A stretch of 26,855 bases of DNA from CAYWHE01 sp964458125 (GCA_964458125.1 CAYWHE010000031.1:1-26855); one strand, 5' to 3'. Shown: positions 1 through 10,445, numbered from the stretch's first letter. Notes: a model not told the origin generated them from the letters alone. Numbers and translations: made by a program.

Positions 1-3000
1 GGCGATAACGCTTCCCGTTGCTGCTCCGGCACACTCAACCGAATCCTGGCTGACACATAATACAGGTGCATCGCGGTAGAAGATATCCGCCACGGCAGAG
101 AAGGCCTGGCAACCGCCCATAGACAAGGGCAGGGTTACCTGAACCTGGTAGATACCGGGACCGTTGACGAAGAAGGTGCTGTCAAACGTTGGTCCGAAAC
201 CGTAATCAAACAGGGTACCAACAGGCCATCCGCCGGCATAAGTGCCTGAATCGCGTGCGACAATGTTGATCACCTGGCCGCTGCAAAGCGTGGTGTCGTT
301 CGGGAAGATGTAGGCGTTCGGCAGATCGGTAACAACCAGGTTTACTGATGCCGTGCTGCTGCAACCGGTTCCGGTTTCAGTTACGGTAACGGTATACGTT
401 GTTGATGATGCAGGGGCCGCTTTCGGGTTGCTGATATTCGGATTGCTCAGGCCTGTAGGAGGGCTCCAGGTATAAACCAGGCTGGAGGAAACAGGAGGTG
501 CAAATACCCATGCTTCAGGCACACCTGTAGTCCAGGTACCCAGGTTCCTGCCGGGAGCCATTACGCCAAGCGTACCATCGGAATTTTCCACACCCATTAC
601 CCTGTTGTTGCCACTGCCGGCTACACTGGTAAGATGCATTTCAATCGTATTGCTGGTCTGATTAAGCACGATCTGACCGGTGAGGTTGCCGCCACCGCTC
701 AATAAGGGTACGTTATTATAACAAACAACCAGTTTGGTTCCAACATTTCCCCATGTAATCTGTCCGGCAGTAGGGTTCAGATCGGACCAGGCCAGGGCAA
801 TGGTATTATTTGGCGTGCCCGCTGATGGCAGTGTTGTTGGAGTAAATGAGGTTGAGTACAAAGGATTACCAACAGTTCCCGATCCGTTTCCAAGCTGGAT
901 ATTTCCATTCGTAGAAATGGTAAACTGGGTATAGGTATTTCCATAATAGTTAAAGCTAAAGCCGATGTTTTGCGTGGGTAAAACGGCATCATCACCGGAT
1001 GGACCAGCATTACCAGGGCAAACAACAGGAGCAAATGGTATGGACGCCACGGTCATATTACCGCTGGGTGGGATAAACGGAGTTGCGGTAACCGTCATCT
1101 GAGCGCTGTCACCCGAACAAACCGGATTTGGTGTTTGGGTAAACGAGGTAATGAAAGGCGCTGGAACTACAATCAATGTAACTGTATCGGTATTTGAGCA
1201 TCCGTTGATGTTGTCAAATCCGGTCACGATATAGGTAGTTGTTACGGCGGGGCAGGCTACCACGGAAGCACCTGTTGTGGCGCTCAGGCCCGTTGCAGGA
1301 CTCCATTCAAAGGTCTGGTAATTGGCCTGGCCTGCAGAATCCACATCGAGGGTCGTACAGGTATTCTGACAGATGGTGTCTGTTCCTGCGATCATGGCGA
1401 TGGCCGGAGCAGGATTGGATACTGCAATAACCGGGTATCTGGCGCTTACGCAGGCATTGAAGCCGGTATTCAGGTAAGCGAGAATGGCATTCCGGACGTT
1501 GGTGGCCTGTGGTTGCGGGCTGTGGAAGTTTACGGTCGTCATACCGCCGAACATAACCCTGCCGTTTCCAAAATTCAACTCAGCCAGCACGGCGTTGGCC
1601 GTAGCCTGGTCCTGAATGATCTTGGTGATGCCGCCACCGGATACCCATGCATGACCATAACTGCCTCCCGTCCATGGTCCAACACCCGTGGGGAAGGTTC
1701 CGTTGTTAAAGACGGCATGGCCGTTCTGGCCCGGTGAAATGACAGCCGTGGCGGTAAAATTCGGGTACTGGCAGATTACGCCTCCAAAACCGAAGTTGAT
1801 GTTGCCTCCAGAGTTGGGTGCGGCATTCAGGAATAAATGTCCGCCGCCGGAAACCCAGTTTTGGATGGTCGTCAGATTGGCTGTGAGGAAGGCATTGAGA
1901 GCCGCCGGTCCTCCGTCGCTACCGTCCATAAATACAATTTTGGTGGTCGTACTGAATATCGTGGCGGGAACGGCCGACTCAAAGAAAGCGGTAGACCAGT
2001 TTCCTGCACCGAATACAGCGTTCATGGCCACATCGTTGCTGTTATTACCCCATGGACCTGTTGCCTGGGCCGAGGCACGCATGTAAAATACGTTGCCGCT
2101 GGCGGAAAGCGAATTGGTGTCCACCGTGACCGATGCCCAAAGCGTATCGGTTGAGGAAATTGTTTTGCAGAAGGTATCTCCTGTGGCAATTACATTACCG
2201 CCGATGGAATCGTTATACCATTGTACAAAATAACCCGGGTTGTTTTTGGTCGCTGAAACGCAAACCTGACCGACACCGCAAACGGTATCACCGGTTACGC
2301 TAAGTACCTGGGGATCATTGACGATGAACTGGACAATCCTGGAATTGACCGAATCGCCTCCGCAGGATACATCCACACGGAACCAGGTGGTTGTGGTGAT
2401 GGCCTGAATAAGCGTATCATTGGTTTGACCACTGATATCTGTAAAATTCACGCCGTCGTTGGATACCTGCCACTGGAAGTCGCCGGAGGTTCCGGTCACA
2501 CGAAGACTGGCGTTGCCGGAGAGGCAGAACACGGAATCACCCATCACCGTTACAATCGGATCAAGCGGGGTGGTGCTTAAATTTACCGTAATGCTCTGTG
2601 CTGCCGAACAGCCGCTCACGGGATCGGTTGCGACCACAGTATAAACGATGGTGGTATCATTGTTTCCAACCGTTGCTGCCGTAAATACCGGGTCTTCAAT
2701 GGTATCGCTTGAGAGCGCCAGCGCAGGTGTCCAGTTAAACAATACATTGCCTCCGGTGAACCGGACGTTCGGCCTGTCGTTCTGATTGGGAGCAACCAGG
2801 AATCCGCCGGTAGCAGAGTTACAAGCCGATGCATTCAGGGCGCTGAATTTCTGCGCTCCTGAAGGAGAAGTGGAAACCACGTCGAAGAATCCGGGTACGT
2901 TATGCGTAAAGCAAAGGCTTACCAATACGTTACTTGTTCCATCCCAGTTAAACGGCGTGGTGAAATTATACGTGTTCCATCCCAGCGCGCTGGCGATGGC

Positions 3001-6000
3001 AGGATTGGTATAGACCGATGTGCCGTTCGGAGAAATATGCGCCGTTGACGGGAATGCCGCAGGTATACCAACATCCGCCCGTACATTAATGGCAACGGTA
3101 TAGGTGGTAGTCGTTAATTTATTGGCGACAAACAAGGCCAGGGACGTAATGCTGGTAGGTCCGATCAATCCGGAGGCGTTCAGTTCGGTCGCCGTAAAAA
3201 TCATCTGGGAATACTGCGTGGTATTACCACCGTATACGGTACCGGCAATGAAGTTGGGATCGAACCGGTTACCAATCTGAATGATACTGGATTTGGCCGC
3301 GGTGGAATTAAAGTTCAGGGTCGGAATTGCCAGCGGGCAAATGGTTGTATCGGAGTAACTTACCGATAACGTGGGTGCCGGATTGACAGTCAGGGTTATG
3401 GTAGCCACGCCATTACAGTCATTGATCGTGTCGTGAGCAATAAGCGTATACGTAGTGGTTGCGGTGAGGCCTGAAACCGTCACGGATGCACCGGTTGTAG
3501 CGCTTAAGCCAGTTGCCGGACTCCATTCGAAAGTATGATACACGCCGCCTACACTGTCTACGGCAGTCAGAATGGTGTTTGCCGTATCGCAGAATGCAAG
3601 ACCTGCAGATGAAGCAATGCCCACGGGGGAAGCCGGGTTAACCACATAGTTAACTATGGAGACTGGGCTTGCACAGGCGTAGGATACGTTCCAGTTATAG
3701 AATAATCCGAAGAAGTTAGCCGGGAACGGATTCGCATTGACGTTTCCAAAACTGGTAATACTCATCACGTTGGTAATGGTATAGGGCAGTGCCGGTCCGG
3801 CGCTGTGAACCGAAAGGTTCGGATTCAGCACAGGCTGTAACCTCCAGGTACCCTGCGGTACATACATGTTCAATGTGACCGTTTGAAGGGCCGTATTGCC
3901 ACCTGCCGAAACAACAATGGTGTCCGAAACTGCAACCAACTGACCGGTAGGCGTCATCAGTCCGACGATCATGGGTACGTTGGAAGCAGGGGCATTGGAA
4001 GATACATCCACGGTATTGATCACCACTCCGCCAGGTGCGGTGACAGTGAAGTTCATAAAGGAGGCATTATCCGGGAAGAAGCCCGCAGGAGCACCGGCGC
4101 CATTAAAACCAACCGTAGTGGTCGTGGTCGGCGGCACTTCATGTACATAATAAGATCCGCTCTGGGTCACATAGGCGCTGAAAGTTGCGCCGGTACCCAG
4201 AACAGGTCCACCGATGGTATCGGTCCAGATCATGCTGTTGGCCAGATCAGAAAGGGTTGCGGAGAGGTTAATGGTATCGGGACCGCACACGGTGTCACCA
4301 AGAACGGCAGGCGCCGGTGGAACCGATACGACCGTTACGGTAACTGCGCTGGTGGCCGAACATCCGGCAGGATCATAGGCTGTTACCGTGTAGGTGATCG
4401 GTCCGGCTGATGTCGGAGTAGCCACCACGGTGCCGCCGGTTGTTGAACTTAAACCGGTAGCCGGTGACCAGGTATAGGTGCTTGGCGATCCGGCAATGAC
4501 AGTAATGGTGTAGTCCTCCACTTCACCAAAACCAAAGGTGTTGGGCGAACAGGCATAAGTTGCCGCGGGAGTACCTGCAAATACGCAAACAACGCGCATT
4601 CTCACGGCAGCGTTGGCAGCCGAAACCGGTACGGTTATATTGCCGGTGGCTGCAGCCGTAGAAGAAACACCCGTCAGTACCATCTCACCAACATCGGCGA
4701 AGGAACCGTTGTTGTTCCAGTCAATAAATACCGCCTTGGCCTGTGAAAACGATGCATTCGGCGTTACACTCATAAAATAGGTATTGCCTGACAGAACCGT
4801 GGTAGTCGTACCAGGACCTGGTGCATAATAGTTATAGTCACCCGGGCCGTCACCGGTGTTATTATTCAGGGTATTAAAGGTAACGTTGATGATGTTATCG
4901 CTGGTAGCACCCGGGCTGGTGAATATAATCGGGGCGCAATAGGTACCGAATTCAGTACCAAGCGGACCGCCCGATGAGGATGCCGAGGCGGTAAGCGTTG
5001 TGCTTTGTCCCAGACAGAAATTAGTGGAGGATGCCGTGGCTGGCGTATTGAAAGTCGGCGTAACGCCTAATCCAACCGTGACGGTTGCAATCCTGTTACA
5101 GGAGCCCAGACATCCGTTGATGTTGGTGACAATCACCGTATCCAGGCTCAGGCATGTGGTTTGAGCCGTATTGGCCGATCCTTTGATACAACCTGAAGCA
5201 ACAGGAGTGCCCTCACATAATACGGTGAAGTTGGCGAAATCGGTATCGGTAGGAAGCGTGTTGATCTGGAAGGTGAAGGGTCCGTTGGTGGAAAGTACGG
5301 GTCCGGTTGTGACATTATTATTGGTACCCGTATACGTCGGACTGCTCAGAATCGTCACACTGGAAGCATCCTTCAGGGTCCAGGAAATATTGTCCTGCTT
5401 GGTATCTCCAAAAGGACTCACACCATTAATGTTTACGGTCAGGTTACCAATTTGTGTTGCGGTAACGGTATAAATAGTTGTTGAGGTAGGATTAGCAGTT
5501 ACGGTAGTGCCCGAGGTGGCGTTCAAACCTCCTGAAATCGGAGCCGTCCAGGCATAGGAATACTGATTATTCTGAGGACTGGAAACATTGGCAACATTCA
5601 GGGTAACCGTTGTGGCGCCTGGTACAGAATCGCAGATTAAAGCAATATCCACTCCCGCCGCAATGGTATCCGGATCTATAATATTTACAAATACCGGTGT
5701 ACGGGGTCCTTCACAGAAGGGCGACAACAAGGTGGTTTCAGATACATAGAAGGTGGTGTCGGATGAAATAACAGGACTGAAAGAACCTCCTAATGCCAAT
5801 GACGTTCCGCCGGATGCATTGGCAAACCACTTGATTGTTCCGCCTGTTCCGGTGGCGCTTAAAGAAGCCGTGCCGTTACCGCAGGGCACCGTATTGACGA
5901 GGGCGCCTGGAGCGGGAGGAGGAGGCGTAACGGTTAATGAAACAGTGCCTGTATTGGTGCAACCGGCGAGGTTGGTAACGGTTACCGTATAAACGGTAGT

Positions 6001-9000
6001 ACCGGCAGGAGGAGATGCTTTGGGCGATTTAATGGATGCATTATCCAGGTTTGCTGCTGGAGACCAGGAGAATCCCAGATTCGGATCGCCGTACTGATAG
6101 GAAACTGTTCCGATCCACCTGCGGGCCGCAATGGTGCCGGTGAGCGTTCCTCCGAAACCTTCCTTCACGGTCAGGTGAGGTGTGGAACCCATTATCGGGC
6201 AGCCGGAAGTACCATTGAAGTAACTCTGACCCAACGCTCCGCCGACCGCAAAGGCATAAGTTGCACCTGCAGGGATGGTCACGTTCACGTCAAACGGAAT
6301 GGTGGTATAGGTGATGGTTCCGGGGAATCCGACATTGCCTGCGGAGGTGGTGCTGACGTTTGCAACCTGTACCCAGCCCGGCGCCGTTGTTACGTTGGCG
6401 GGGAACACACAGTTCATGGGCGTGGTGTTCATCCAGATTTGCTGGATACCCACCGTACCGGCCACCGAACTGCTTTGGAAGGTAAAGTAATGCAGGGTTA
6501 TCGGACTTCCGGAAATATTGGTGATATCAAATCCGGTGGCGCTGGAACCGTTCGTCGTACCCGTTGTAGGAGATGCCAGCAATCCCGATAAAAATGTTCC
6601 CGCATCCAACTGCGAGGAATCTCCAAGACAGATGTTGGCAGGAGTCGCCGAAGGAGTGGTTGCCGGGAGAGCATTGGCTACCACGGTGACTGGGATCCTT
6701 GGGCTGGGGCAGTTTCCATTATAACTCTCTACATAATAAGTAACAGTTGATACCCAGATTGAATCCCAGTTGGTTCCCTGGTGCATTAATGTTCCCCCAA
6801 TGGCTGCCGAATACCAGTCAAGCGATGCCAAACCAGTAGCGGCCAAATGCGCAGAGTCACCGGCACAAATGGTATCATTGGTGGTTGTTGGGGCTGGATT
6901 GGCAACACCCAGGTTAACCAGCGTAATGGTGGTCAGGGAGGTGCAACTGTTGGCGTCAGTGGTAACCAGAGAATATACGGTGGAACCGATCGGAGGGGTA
7001 ATGACTGGTGTAAGGCTGGCTGTGTTAGAAACTCCGGTTGCCGGAGACCAGGCATAGGATAAGGGGTTTACAATATTCACCAGGTAGTCCTCCGTTTCTC
7101 CAAAACCATAACTTAATAAAGGCGTAATGGTAGCTGCCGTGAATCCTTCGGCATTAATAACGCGCATACGCGTCAAACCATTTTTTGCCGTTGATGGTAC
7201 CGTAAAGTTTCCACTAAAGAGATACGGTCCGCTGGTTCCGGATGGAGTACCGGCCACTTGTTCACCGGGAAATTCCCACACTCCGTTCTGATTGTAATCA
7301 ATAAAGATGGCACAGCCGCTGGTGAAAATACCACCACAGGTGCCAATGTTAATGGTAAAGGGGATGGAGGCGCCGGCATTTAAATTCGGTGCTGCAGGTG
7401 CGCCCACACCGGAAGTATAATTTGAATACTGGAAAGGAAGGGATCCGGGACCGGGAGCCAAGGCACCACAAACAGAGGGGTTATTTAAAGTACCCACAAT
7501 TACTCCCAATATTTCTTCATCAGCCGTTGTTGTCGCTGCGCTTGCTCCATATGCACCACCGGGTCCACCTGCAGAAACAGTTACTGACTGACCGTCACAA
7601 ATGGTATCCGTATCAATGGCTATGCTTACGGATGGCGTATCATTCACAACCTGGTTGCCCGACATGGTAAAACAACTCTCGCCGGTATTCCAGATAAGTA
7701 CGGAATAGGTTCCGGAGGTGGTGGCATTATAAGTAGAAGCATTCGGAGCACCGATGACTGATCCGTTTTTATACCATTCAAAATTCGGGCTGGCCGCACT
7801 GGTGGTAGCCGTTAATAGTGCAGCAAGGCAGCTATTGCCGGAAATGCTGGCTGTTGGAGGGCCAGACGGACAGGCATTGACATTAAAGGAACCACCGATA
7901 TCGGCCGGTGAACTGACCGGCTGACAATCAAGGTCCTGTGTAATATAAGCGGGAAGCGGTGTAAATCCGGCTCCATCGAGTGCGCCATTGGTGGCATGCA
8001 GGTTATTGTTGTTATTAAAGAATAAGGGATCCACATTGGCATTCGCCGTAGCCTGGGCATCAGCGGTCTGCCAGGCTAAAACAGTGGGATAATCAACCAA
8101 ACTCGCATTATCCCTGGCTATAAATCCCTGGGTGGCATTGGCAATCCAGAGGTCGTTATTGCTTACAGCTGAACCTGCAACGCCAAGTGAAGTGGCGCCT
8201 GTCGGCGCACCATTGACAAAGCAATAGTGCGCGGCAGTTGCTAACTGTGCGCCTGTAAAGTTGGCGAATATGTTATTCCTGATCAAACTTGTAATGGTTC
8301 CGGCGATGGTGGGAGAACGCTGAAAGCAGGTATTGGACAAGTTAGGTGAACCTGAACCATCAATGCTGATGGAGTTGTTATAAATTTCATAGGAAATATT
8401 AAGTGTAGTAGTGGTACTTGCCAGGTTCATCCCTTTGATACCTGTGGTGGAGGCCCATGCTGTTGTGGCGCCGGTCCATGCCGAGGTTATATTTGAAATT
8501 GCGTTGTCGAACACGCGAAGGACCGATCCTACGGGCGAGGCCAGTGTATTATGCGTAAATCTCATACCATGAACCTGCACCGTGGAGGTGGCAGAATTAT
8601 TTCTCACACCTCTGATAATGTTATTTGAAATGGTGCTTGGCGCGAAACCTGTAACACCGTAATAAGTTTCCACCAGGACACCATCGGTGGTGGTATTACT
8701 TGATACATTGCTTACTATGTTATTGCTTACTATAAATCCGGCCTGGTTTCCAAGGCGGATACCCCAGCACTGCGTGGTGGTAAATCCGCCACCGATATCC
8801 AAATTTGTTAACGGGTCACCTATTGTATTATAAACCCCGCAACCTGTGGTGGTGATCTGGTTATTGACATCCCTCGCCGCCTCGGTTGAAGTGGAAAGAC
8901 CAAGCAGGTAAATTCCGGAATAGCAGTTTTTAATGGTCAGGCCGCGGTAAAGGTTGTTGGAGTTGGCGGTTCCGGCATCAAGCGGCGTGGTGATGGCCTG

Positions 9001-10350
9001 CTGCTGAATACCGATGGATGAAGTATTGTTCCGGTCGAGAGTGACAAAAATGTCGAAGAAGGAATCAAACTGAGATCCGCCGTTGGTTCCGGCCGTTCCC
9101 AGGTTGTTCACCACATAGATACCCCGGTCAATCCTGCTCGTGGTACCCGTATTAATACTTCTCAGATCCAGGTTCTGAAAGGTCATCCTGTCGGCGCCAC
9201 TGACGAAAATGATGGGCTCGGTGGCGGTACCGACAACTGTAGTGCTGATATTATTCCTGACGTTTCCGACATCGGAACCCCTTACATTCATAATCTGGGG
9301 AGCGCCGGCTTTGGTAATCGTAATGGTATTGGCTACGGAAGTTCCGGTGATCGGACCAAATGAAATCGGAAATATATTATTACCGCCGGCCGCGGTTGTA
9401 TCGGAAGCGGCATCCATCAGGTTAAACGTTACGGCTCCTGAAATACCCCTGTTGTTCAGTTCGGCGGCAACTTCGGTGAGGTTGCGGTAGGTCTGACCTA
9501 CTCCTACATTATAGGAACCGCCGGCAATCGGGGTGGGAACACCCGGAGTAAACCGGAAGTTATAGGCGGGGAAATCATTTGATGCCAGCATGGAATGTCC
9601 GAGTTGGTTGGATCCGATCACGCCGTCAATCCAGCGACCAGTCGCATTGAGGGTGGAGATTTCCTCGATACCGATACTGGCTGATTCCGATGTATTGTAT
9701 TGATTGGGTATTCCGACACCGTTTACCACCGGACCATAACAGAATTCGATGACGTTGGTGGTTTCGTAAATTTTAACCTGGAAGTTCAATGCCTTTACGT
9801 TACCGGATGAAAATGCAGGAACGTTGGTGTATTGAACCGTCAACACCTGGGATCCGGCTACTCCGGTAACCTGGTATAAAACCGAACCGGTGTTGCCGTT
9901 GATGGCCGTACCAATAGTCAGGTCATCCCACCAGGGCGCAATGGTTGCATTGGGCGTGGTGGTGGTGAACAGGTTGGTATTGATGTTGGATATAATTTTA
10001 CCAAGGTTGGTATTGGCGTTTACCGCATTGGTCGGATACACATATCCATTCGTACCAATACCGAGGTAGTTGGTGCCGGCCAAAAAAGTTGTACCATTAT
10101 AATTGAAGTTAAAAGGCAGTAAAATATGAGCAACGCCTTCCGTGGTACTGGCAATACCCCCTGTGGTTGTAAAATCGCCCAGGCCGGTACCGGTGGTGGA
10201 AATCTGGGTGGCGCCTCCGCCCACTGTTATAGGCGTATAGGCGGCGGTAAAACTCGACCGGGTATAGGCCAGCTGTGAGAATGCCTGAAATGACAAGCCC
10301 ATGAATGCAATCATGGTCAGGCAGGTTTTTAAGTAAAGATGTTTTTTCAT
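1..10350 (-). CDS. Giant secreted multidomain cell-surface protein, 3' end outside window (at least 3450 residues)
   Basis: The frame is open from ATG at 10350 to the window edge, exactly 3450 codons. A signal peptide (MKKH..., hydrophobic core about residues 9-21, cleavage near AFS/Q at 25-26) sends it across the inner membrane. Visible modules: beta-sandwich about 45-240; parallel beta-helix rich in Asn and Ile about 275-825; Ig-like about 828-900; GEVED-type domains about 940-1093 and 1793-1950 (each ending GFGE[TV]EDY); CHU_C-associated-type Ig domains near 1150, 1480, 2006 and 2681, the last two holding large insertions; PKD/Ig-like TTYTV modules between them; and a second copy of the N-terminal beta-sandwich near 3085-3285. 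The visible end matches the paralogue at 14224-23781 just before its SprB-type repeats, so such repeats and a T9SS sorting domain are expected beyond the edge (inference). Likely role: surface adhesion or matrix; the ligand is unknown. An in-frame ATG at 10425 would add 25 residues ahead of the signal peptide, so I prefer 10350. Confidence 0.9.
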   Translation of the reverse strand, partial: MKKHLYLKTCLTMIAFMGLSFQAFSQLAYTRSSFTAAYTPITVGGGATQISTTGTGLGDFTTTGGIASTTEGVAHILLPFNFNYNGTTFLAGTNYLGIGTNGYVYPTNAVNANTNLGKIISNINTNLFTTTTPNATIAPWWDDLTIGTAINGNTGSVLYQVTGVAGSQVLTVQYTNVPAFSSGNVKALNFQVKIYETTNVIEFCYGPVVNGVGIPNQYNTSESASIGIEEISTLNATGRWIDGVIGSNQLGHSMLASNDFPAYNFRFTPGVPTPIAGGSYNVGVGQTYRNLTEVAAELNNRGISGAVTFNLMDAASDTTAAGGNNIFPISFGPITGTSVANTITITKAGAPQIMNVRGSDVGNVRNNISTTVVGTATEPIIFVSGADRMTFQNLDLRSINTGTTSRIDRGIYVVNNLGTAGTNGGSQFDSFFDIFVTLDRNNTSSIGIQQQAITTPLDAGTANSNNLYRGLTIKNCYSGIYLLGLSTSTEAARDVNNQITTTGCGVYNTIGDPLTNLDIGGGFTTTQCWGIRLGNQAGFIVSNNIVSNVSSNTTTDGVLVETYYGVTGFAPSTISNNIIRGVRNNSATSTVQVHGMRFTHNTLASPVGSVLRVFDNAISNITSAWTGATTAWASTTGIKGMNLASTTTTLNISYEIYNNSISIDGSGSPNLSNTCFQRSPTIAGTITSLIRNNIFANFTGAQLATAAHYCFVNGAPTGATSLGVAGSAVSNNDLWIANATQGFIARDNASLVDYPTVLAWQTADAQATANANVDPLFFNNNNNLHATNGALDGAGFTPLPAYITQDLDCQPVSSPADIGGSFNVNACPSGPPTASISGNSCLAALLTATTSAASPNFEWYKNGSVIGAPNASTYNATTSGTYSVLIWNTGESCFTMSGNQVVNDTPSVSIAIDTDTICDGQSVTVSAGGPGGAYGASAATTTADEEILGVIVGTLNNPSVCGALAPGPGSLPFQYSNYTSGVGAPAAPNLNAGASIPFTINIGTCGGIFTSGCAIFIDYNQNGVWEFPGEQVAGTPSGTSGPYLFSGNFTVPSTAKNGLTRMRVINAEGFTAATITPLLSYGFGETEDYLVNIVNPLSYAWSPATGVSNTASLTPVITPPIGSTVYSLVTTDANSCTSLTTITLVNLGVANPAPTTTNDTICAGDSAHLAATGLASLDWYSAAIGGTLMHQGTNWDSIWVSTVTYYVESYNGNCPSPRIPVTVVANALPATTPSATPANICLGDSSQLDAGTFLSGLLASPTTGTTNGSSATGFDITNISGSPITLHYFTFQSSSVAGTVGIQQIWMNTTPMNCVFPANVTTAPGWVQVANVSTTSAGNVGFPGTITYTTIPFDVNVTIPAGATYAFAVGGALGQSYFNGTSGCPIMGSTPHLTVKEGFGGTLTGTIAARRWIGTVSYQYGDPNLGFSWSPAANLDNASIKSPKASPPAGTTVYTVTVTNLAGCTNTGTVSLTVTPPPPAPGALVNTVPCGNGTASLSATGTGGTIKWFANASGGTSLALGGSFSPVISSDTTFYVSETTLLSPFCEGPRTPVFVNIIDPDTIAAGVDIALICDSVPGATTVTLNVANVSSPQNNQYSYAWTAPISGGLNATSGTTVTANPTSTTIYTVTATQIGNLTVNINGVSPFGDTKQDNISWTLKDASSVTILSSPTYTGTNNNVTTGPVLSTNGPFTFQINTLPTDTDFANFTVLCEGTPVASGCIKGSANTAQTTCLSLDTVIVTNINGCLGSCNRIATVTVGLGVTPTFNTPATASSTNFCLGQSTTLTASASSSGGPLGTEFGTYCAPIIFTSPGATSDNIINVTFNTLNNNTGDGPGDYNYYAPGPGTTTTVLSGNTYFMSVTPNASFSQAKAVFIDWNNNGSFADVGEMVLTGVSSTAAATGNITVPVSAANAAVRMRVVCVFAGTPAATYACSPNTFGFGEVEDYTITVIAGSPSTYTWSPATGLSSTTGGTVVATPTSAGPITYTVTAYDPAGCSATSAVTVTVVSVPPAPAVLGDTVCGPDTINLSATLSDLANSMIWTDTIGGPVLGTGATFSAYVTQSGSYYVHEVPPTTTTTVGFNGAGAPAGFFPDNASFMNFTVTAPGGVVINTVDVSSNAPASNVPMIVGLMTPTGQLVAVSDTIVVSAGGNTALQTVTLNMYVPQGTWRLQPVLNPNLSVHSAGPALPYTITNVMSITSFGNVNANPFPANFFGLFYNWNVSYACASPVSIVNYVVNPASPVGIASSAGLAFCDTANTILTAVDSVGGVYHTFEWSPATGLSATTGASVTVSGLTATTTYTLIAHDTINDCNGVATITLTVNPAPTLSVSYSDTTICPLAIPTLNFNSTAAKSSIIQIGNRFDPNFIAGTVYGGNTTQYSQMIFTATELNASGLIGPTSITSLALFVANKLTTTTYTVAINVRADVGIPAAFPSTAHISPNGTSVYTNPAIASALGWNTYNFTTPFNWDGTSNVLVSLCFTHNVPGFFDVVSTSPSGAQKFSALNASACNSATGGFLVAPNQNDRPNVRFTGGNVLFNWTPALALSSDTIEDPVFTAATVGNNDTTIVYTVVATDPVSGCSAAQSITVNLSTTPLDPIVTVMGDSVFCLSGNASLRVTGTSGDFQWQVSNDGVNFTDISGQTNDTLIQAITTTTWFRVDVSCGGDSVNSRIVQFIVNDPQVLSVTGDTVCGVGQVCVSATKNNPGYFVQWYNDSIGGNVIATGDTFCKTISSTDTLWASVTVDTNSLSASGNVFYMRASAQATGPWGNNSNDVAMNAVFGAGNWSTAFFESAVPATIFSTTTKIVFMDGSDGGPAALNAFLTANLTTIQNWVSGGGHLFLNAAPNSGGNINFGFGGVICQYPNFTATAVISPGQNGHAVFNNGTFPTGVGPWTGGSYGHAWVSGGGITKIIQDQATANAVLAELNFGNGRVMFGGMTTVNFHSPQPQATNVRNAILAYLNTGFNACVSARYPVIAVSNPAPAIAMIAGTDTICQNTCTTLDVDSAGQANYQTFEWSPATGLSATTGASVVACPAVTTTYIVTGFDNINGCSNTDTVTLIVVPAPFITSFTQTPNPVCSGDSAQMTVTATPFIPPSGNMTVASIPFAPVVCPGNAGPSGDDAVLPTQNIGFSFNYYGNTYTQFTISTNGNIQLGNGSGTVGNPLYSTSFTPTTLPSAGTPNNTIALAWSDLNPTAGQITWGNVGTKLVVCYNNVPLLSGGGNLTGQIVLNQTSNTIEMHLTSVAGSGNNRVMGVENSDGTLGVMAPGRNLGTWTTGVPEAWVFAPPVSSSLVYTWSPPTGLSNPNISNPKAAPASSTTYTVTVTETGTGCSSTASVNLVVTDLPNAYIFPNDTTLCSGQVINIVARDSGTYAGGWPVGTLFDYGFGPTFDSTFFVNGPGIYQVQVTLPLSMGGCQAFSAVADIFYRDAPVLCVSQDSVECAGAATGSVIA

Positions 10351-10385
10351 CGTATCGGGGGTTTTATTTATTTCTTTGATTGAAT

Positions 10386-10440
10386 CCCGGTTTAACCAGG
10401 TTTTTAATTGATAGAACTGTTTCATAGTGGGGGGTGTGTT
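10386..10440 (-). promoter_or_regulatory. Duplicated leader and start-like segment ahead of the giant gene
   Basis: Between the small secreted gene and the preferred ATG at 10350, the minus strand carries a C run (ACACCCCCCACT) followed at 10425 by ATGAAA and then TTAAAAACCTG. The real start shows the same order: ACCCCCGATACG, ATGAAA at 10350, then TTAAAAACCTG. The two ATGs are in frame, 75 bases apart. An imperfect palindrome (CCCGGTTTAACCAGG) lies at 10386-10400. The segment looks like a partial duplication of the initiation region. Confidence 0.4.
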
Positions 10441-10445
10441 ATCAA

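Noticed and set aside
3883..4410. 175-codon plus-strand frame inside the first giant gene
   Set aside because: It lies antisense to a well-supported coding frame and translates to Gly/Arg/His-rich sequence with no domain features, as expected from a Thr/Val/Asn-rich gene read in reverse. The same applies to the other plus-strand frames inside the giant genes (for example 6175-6591 and 17284-17994).
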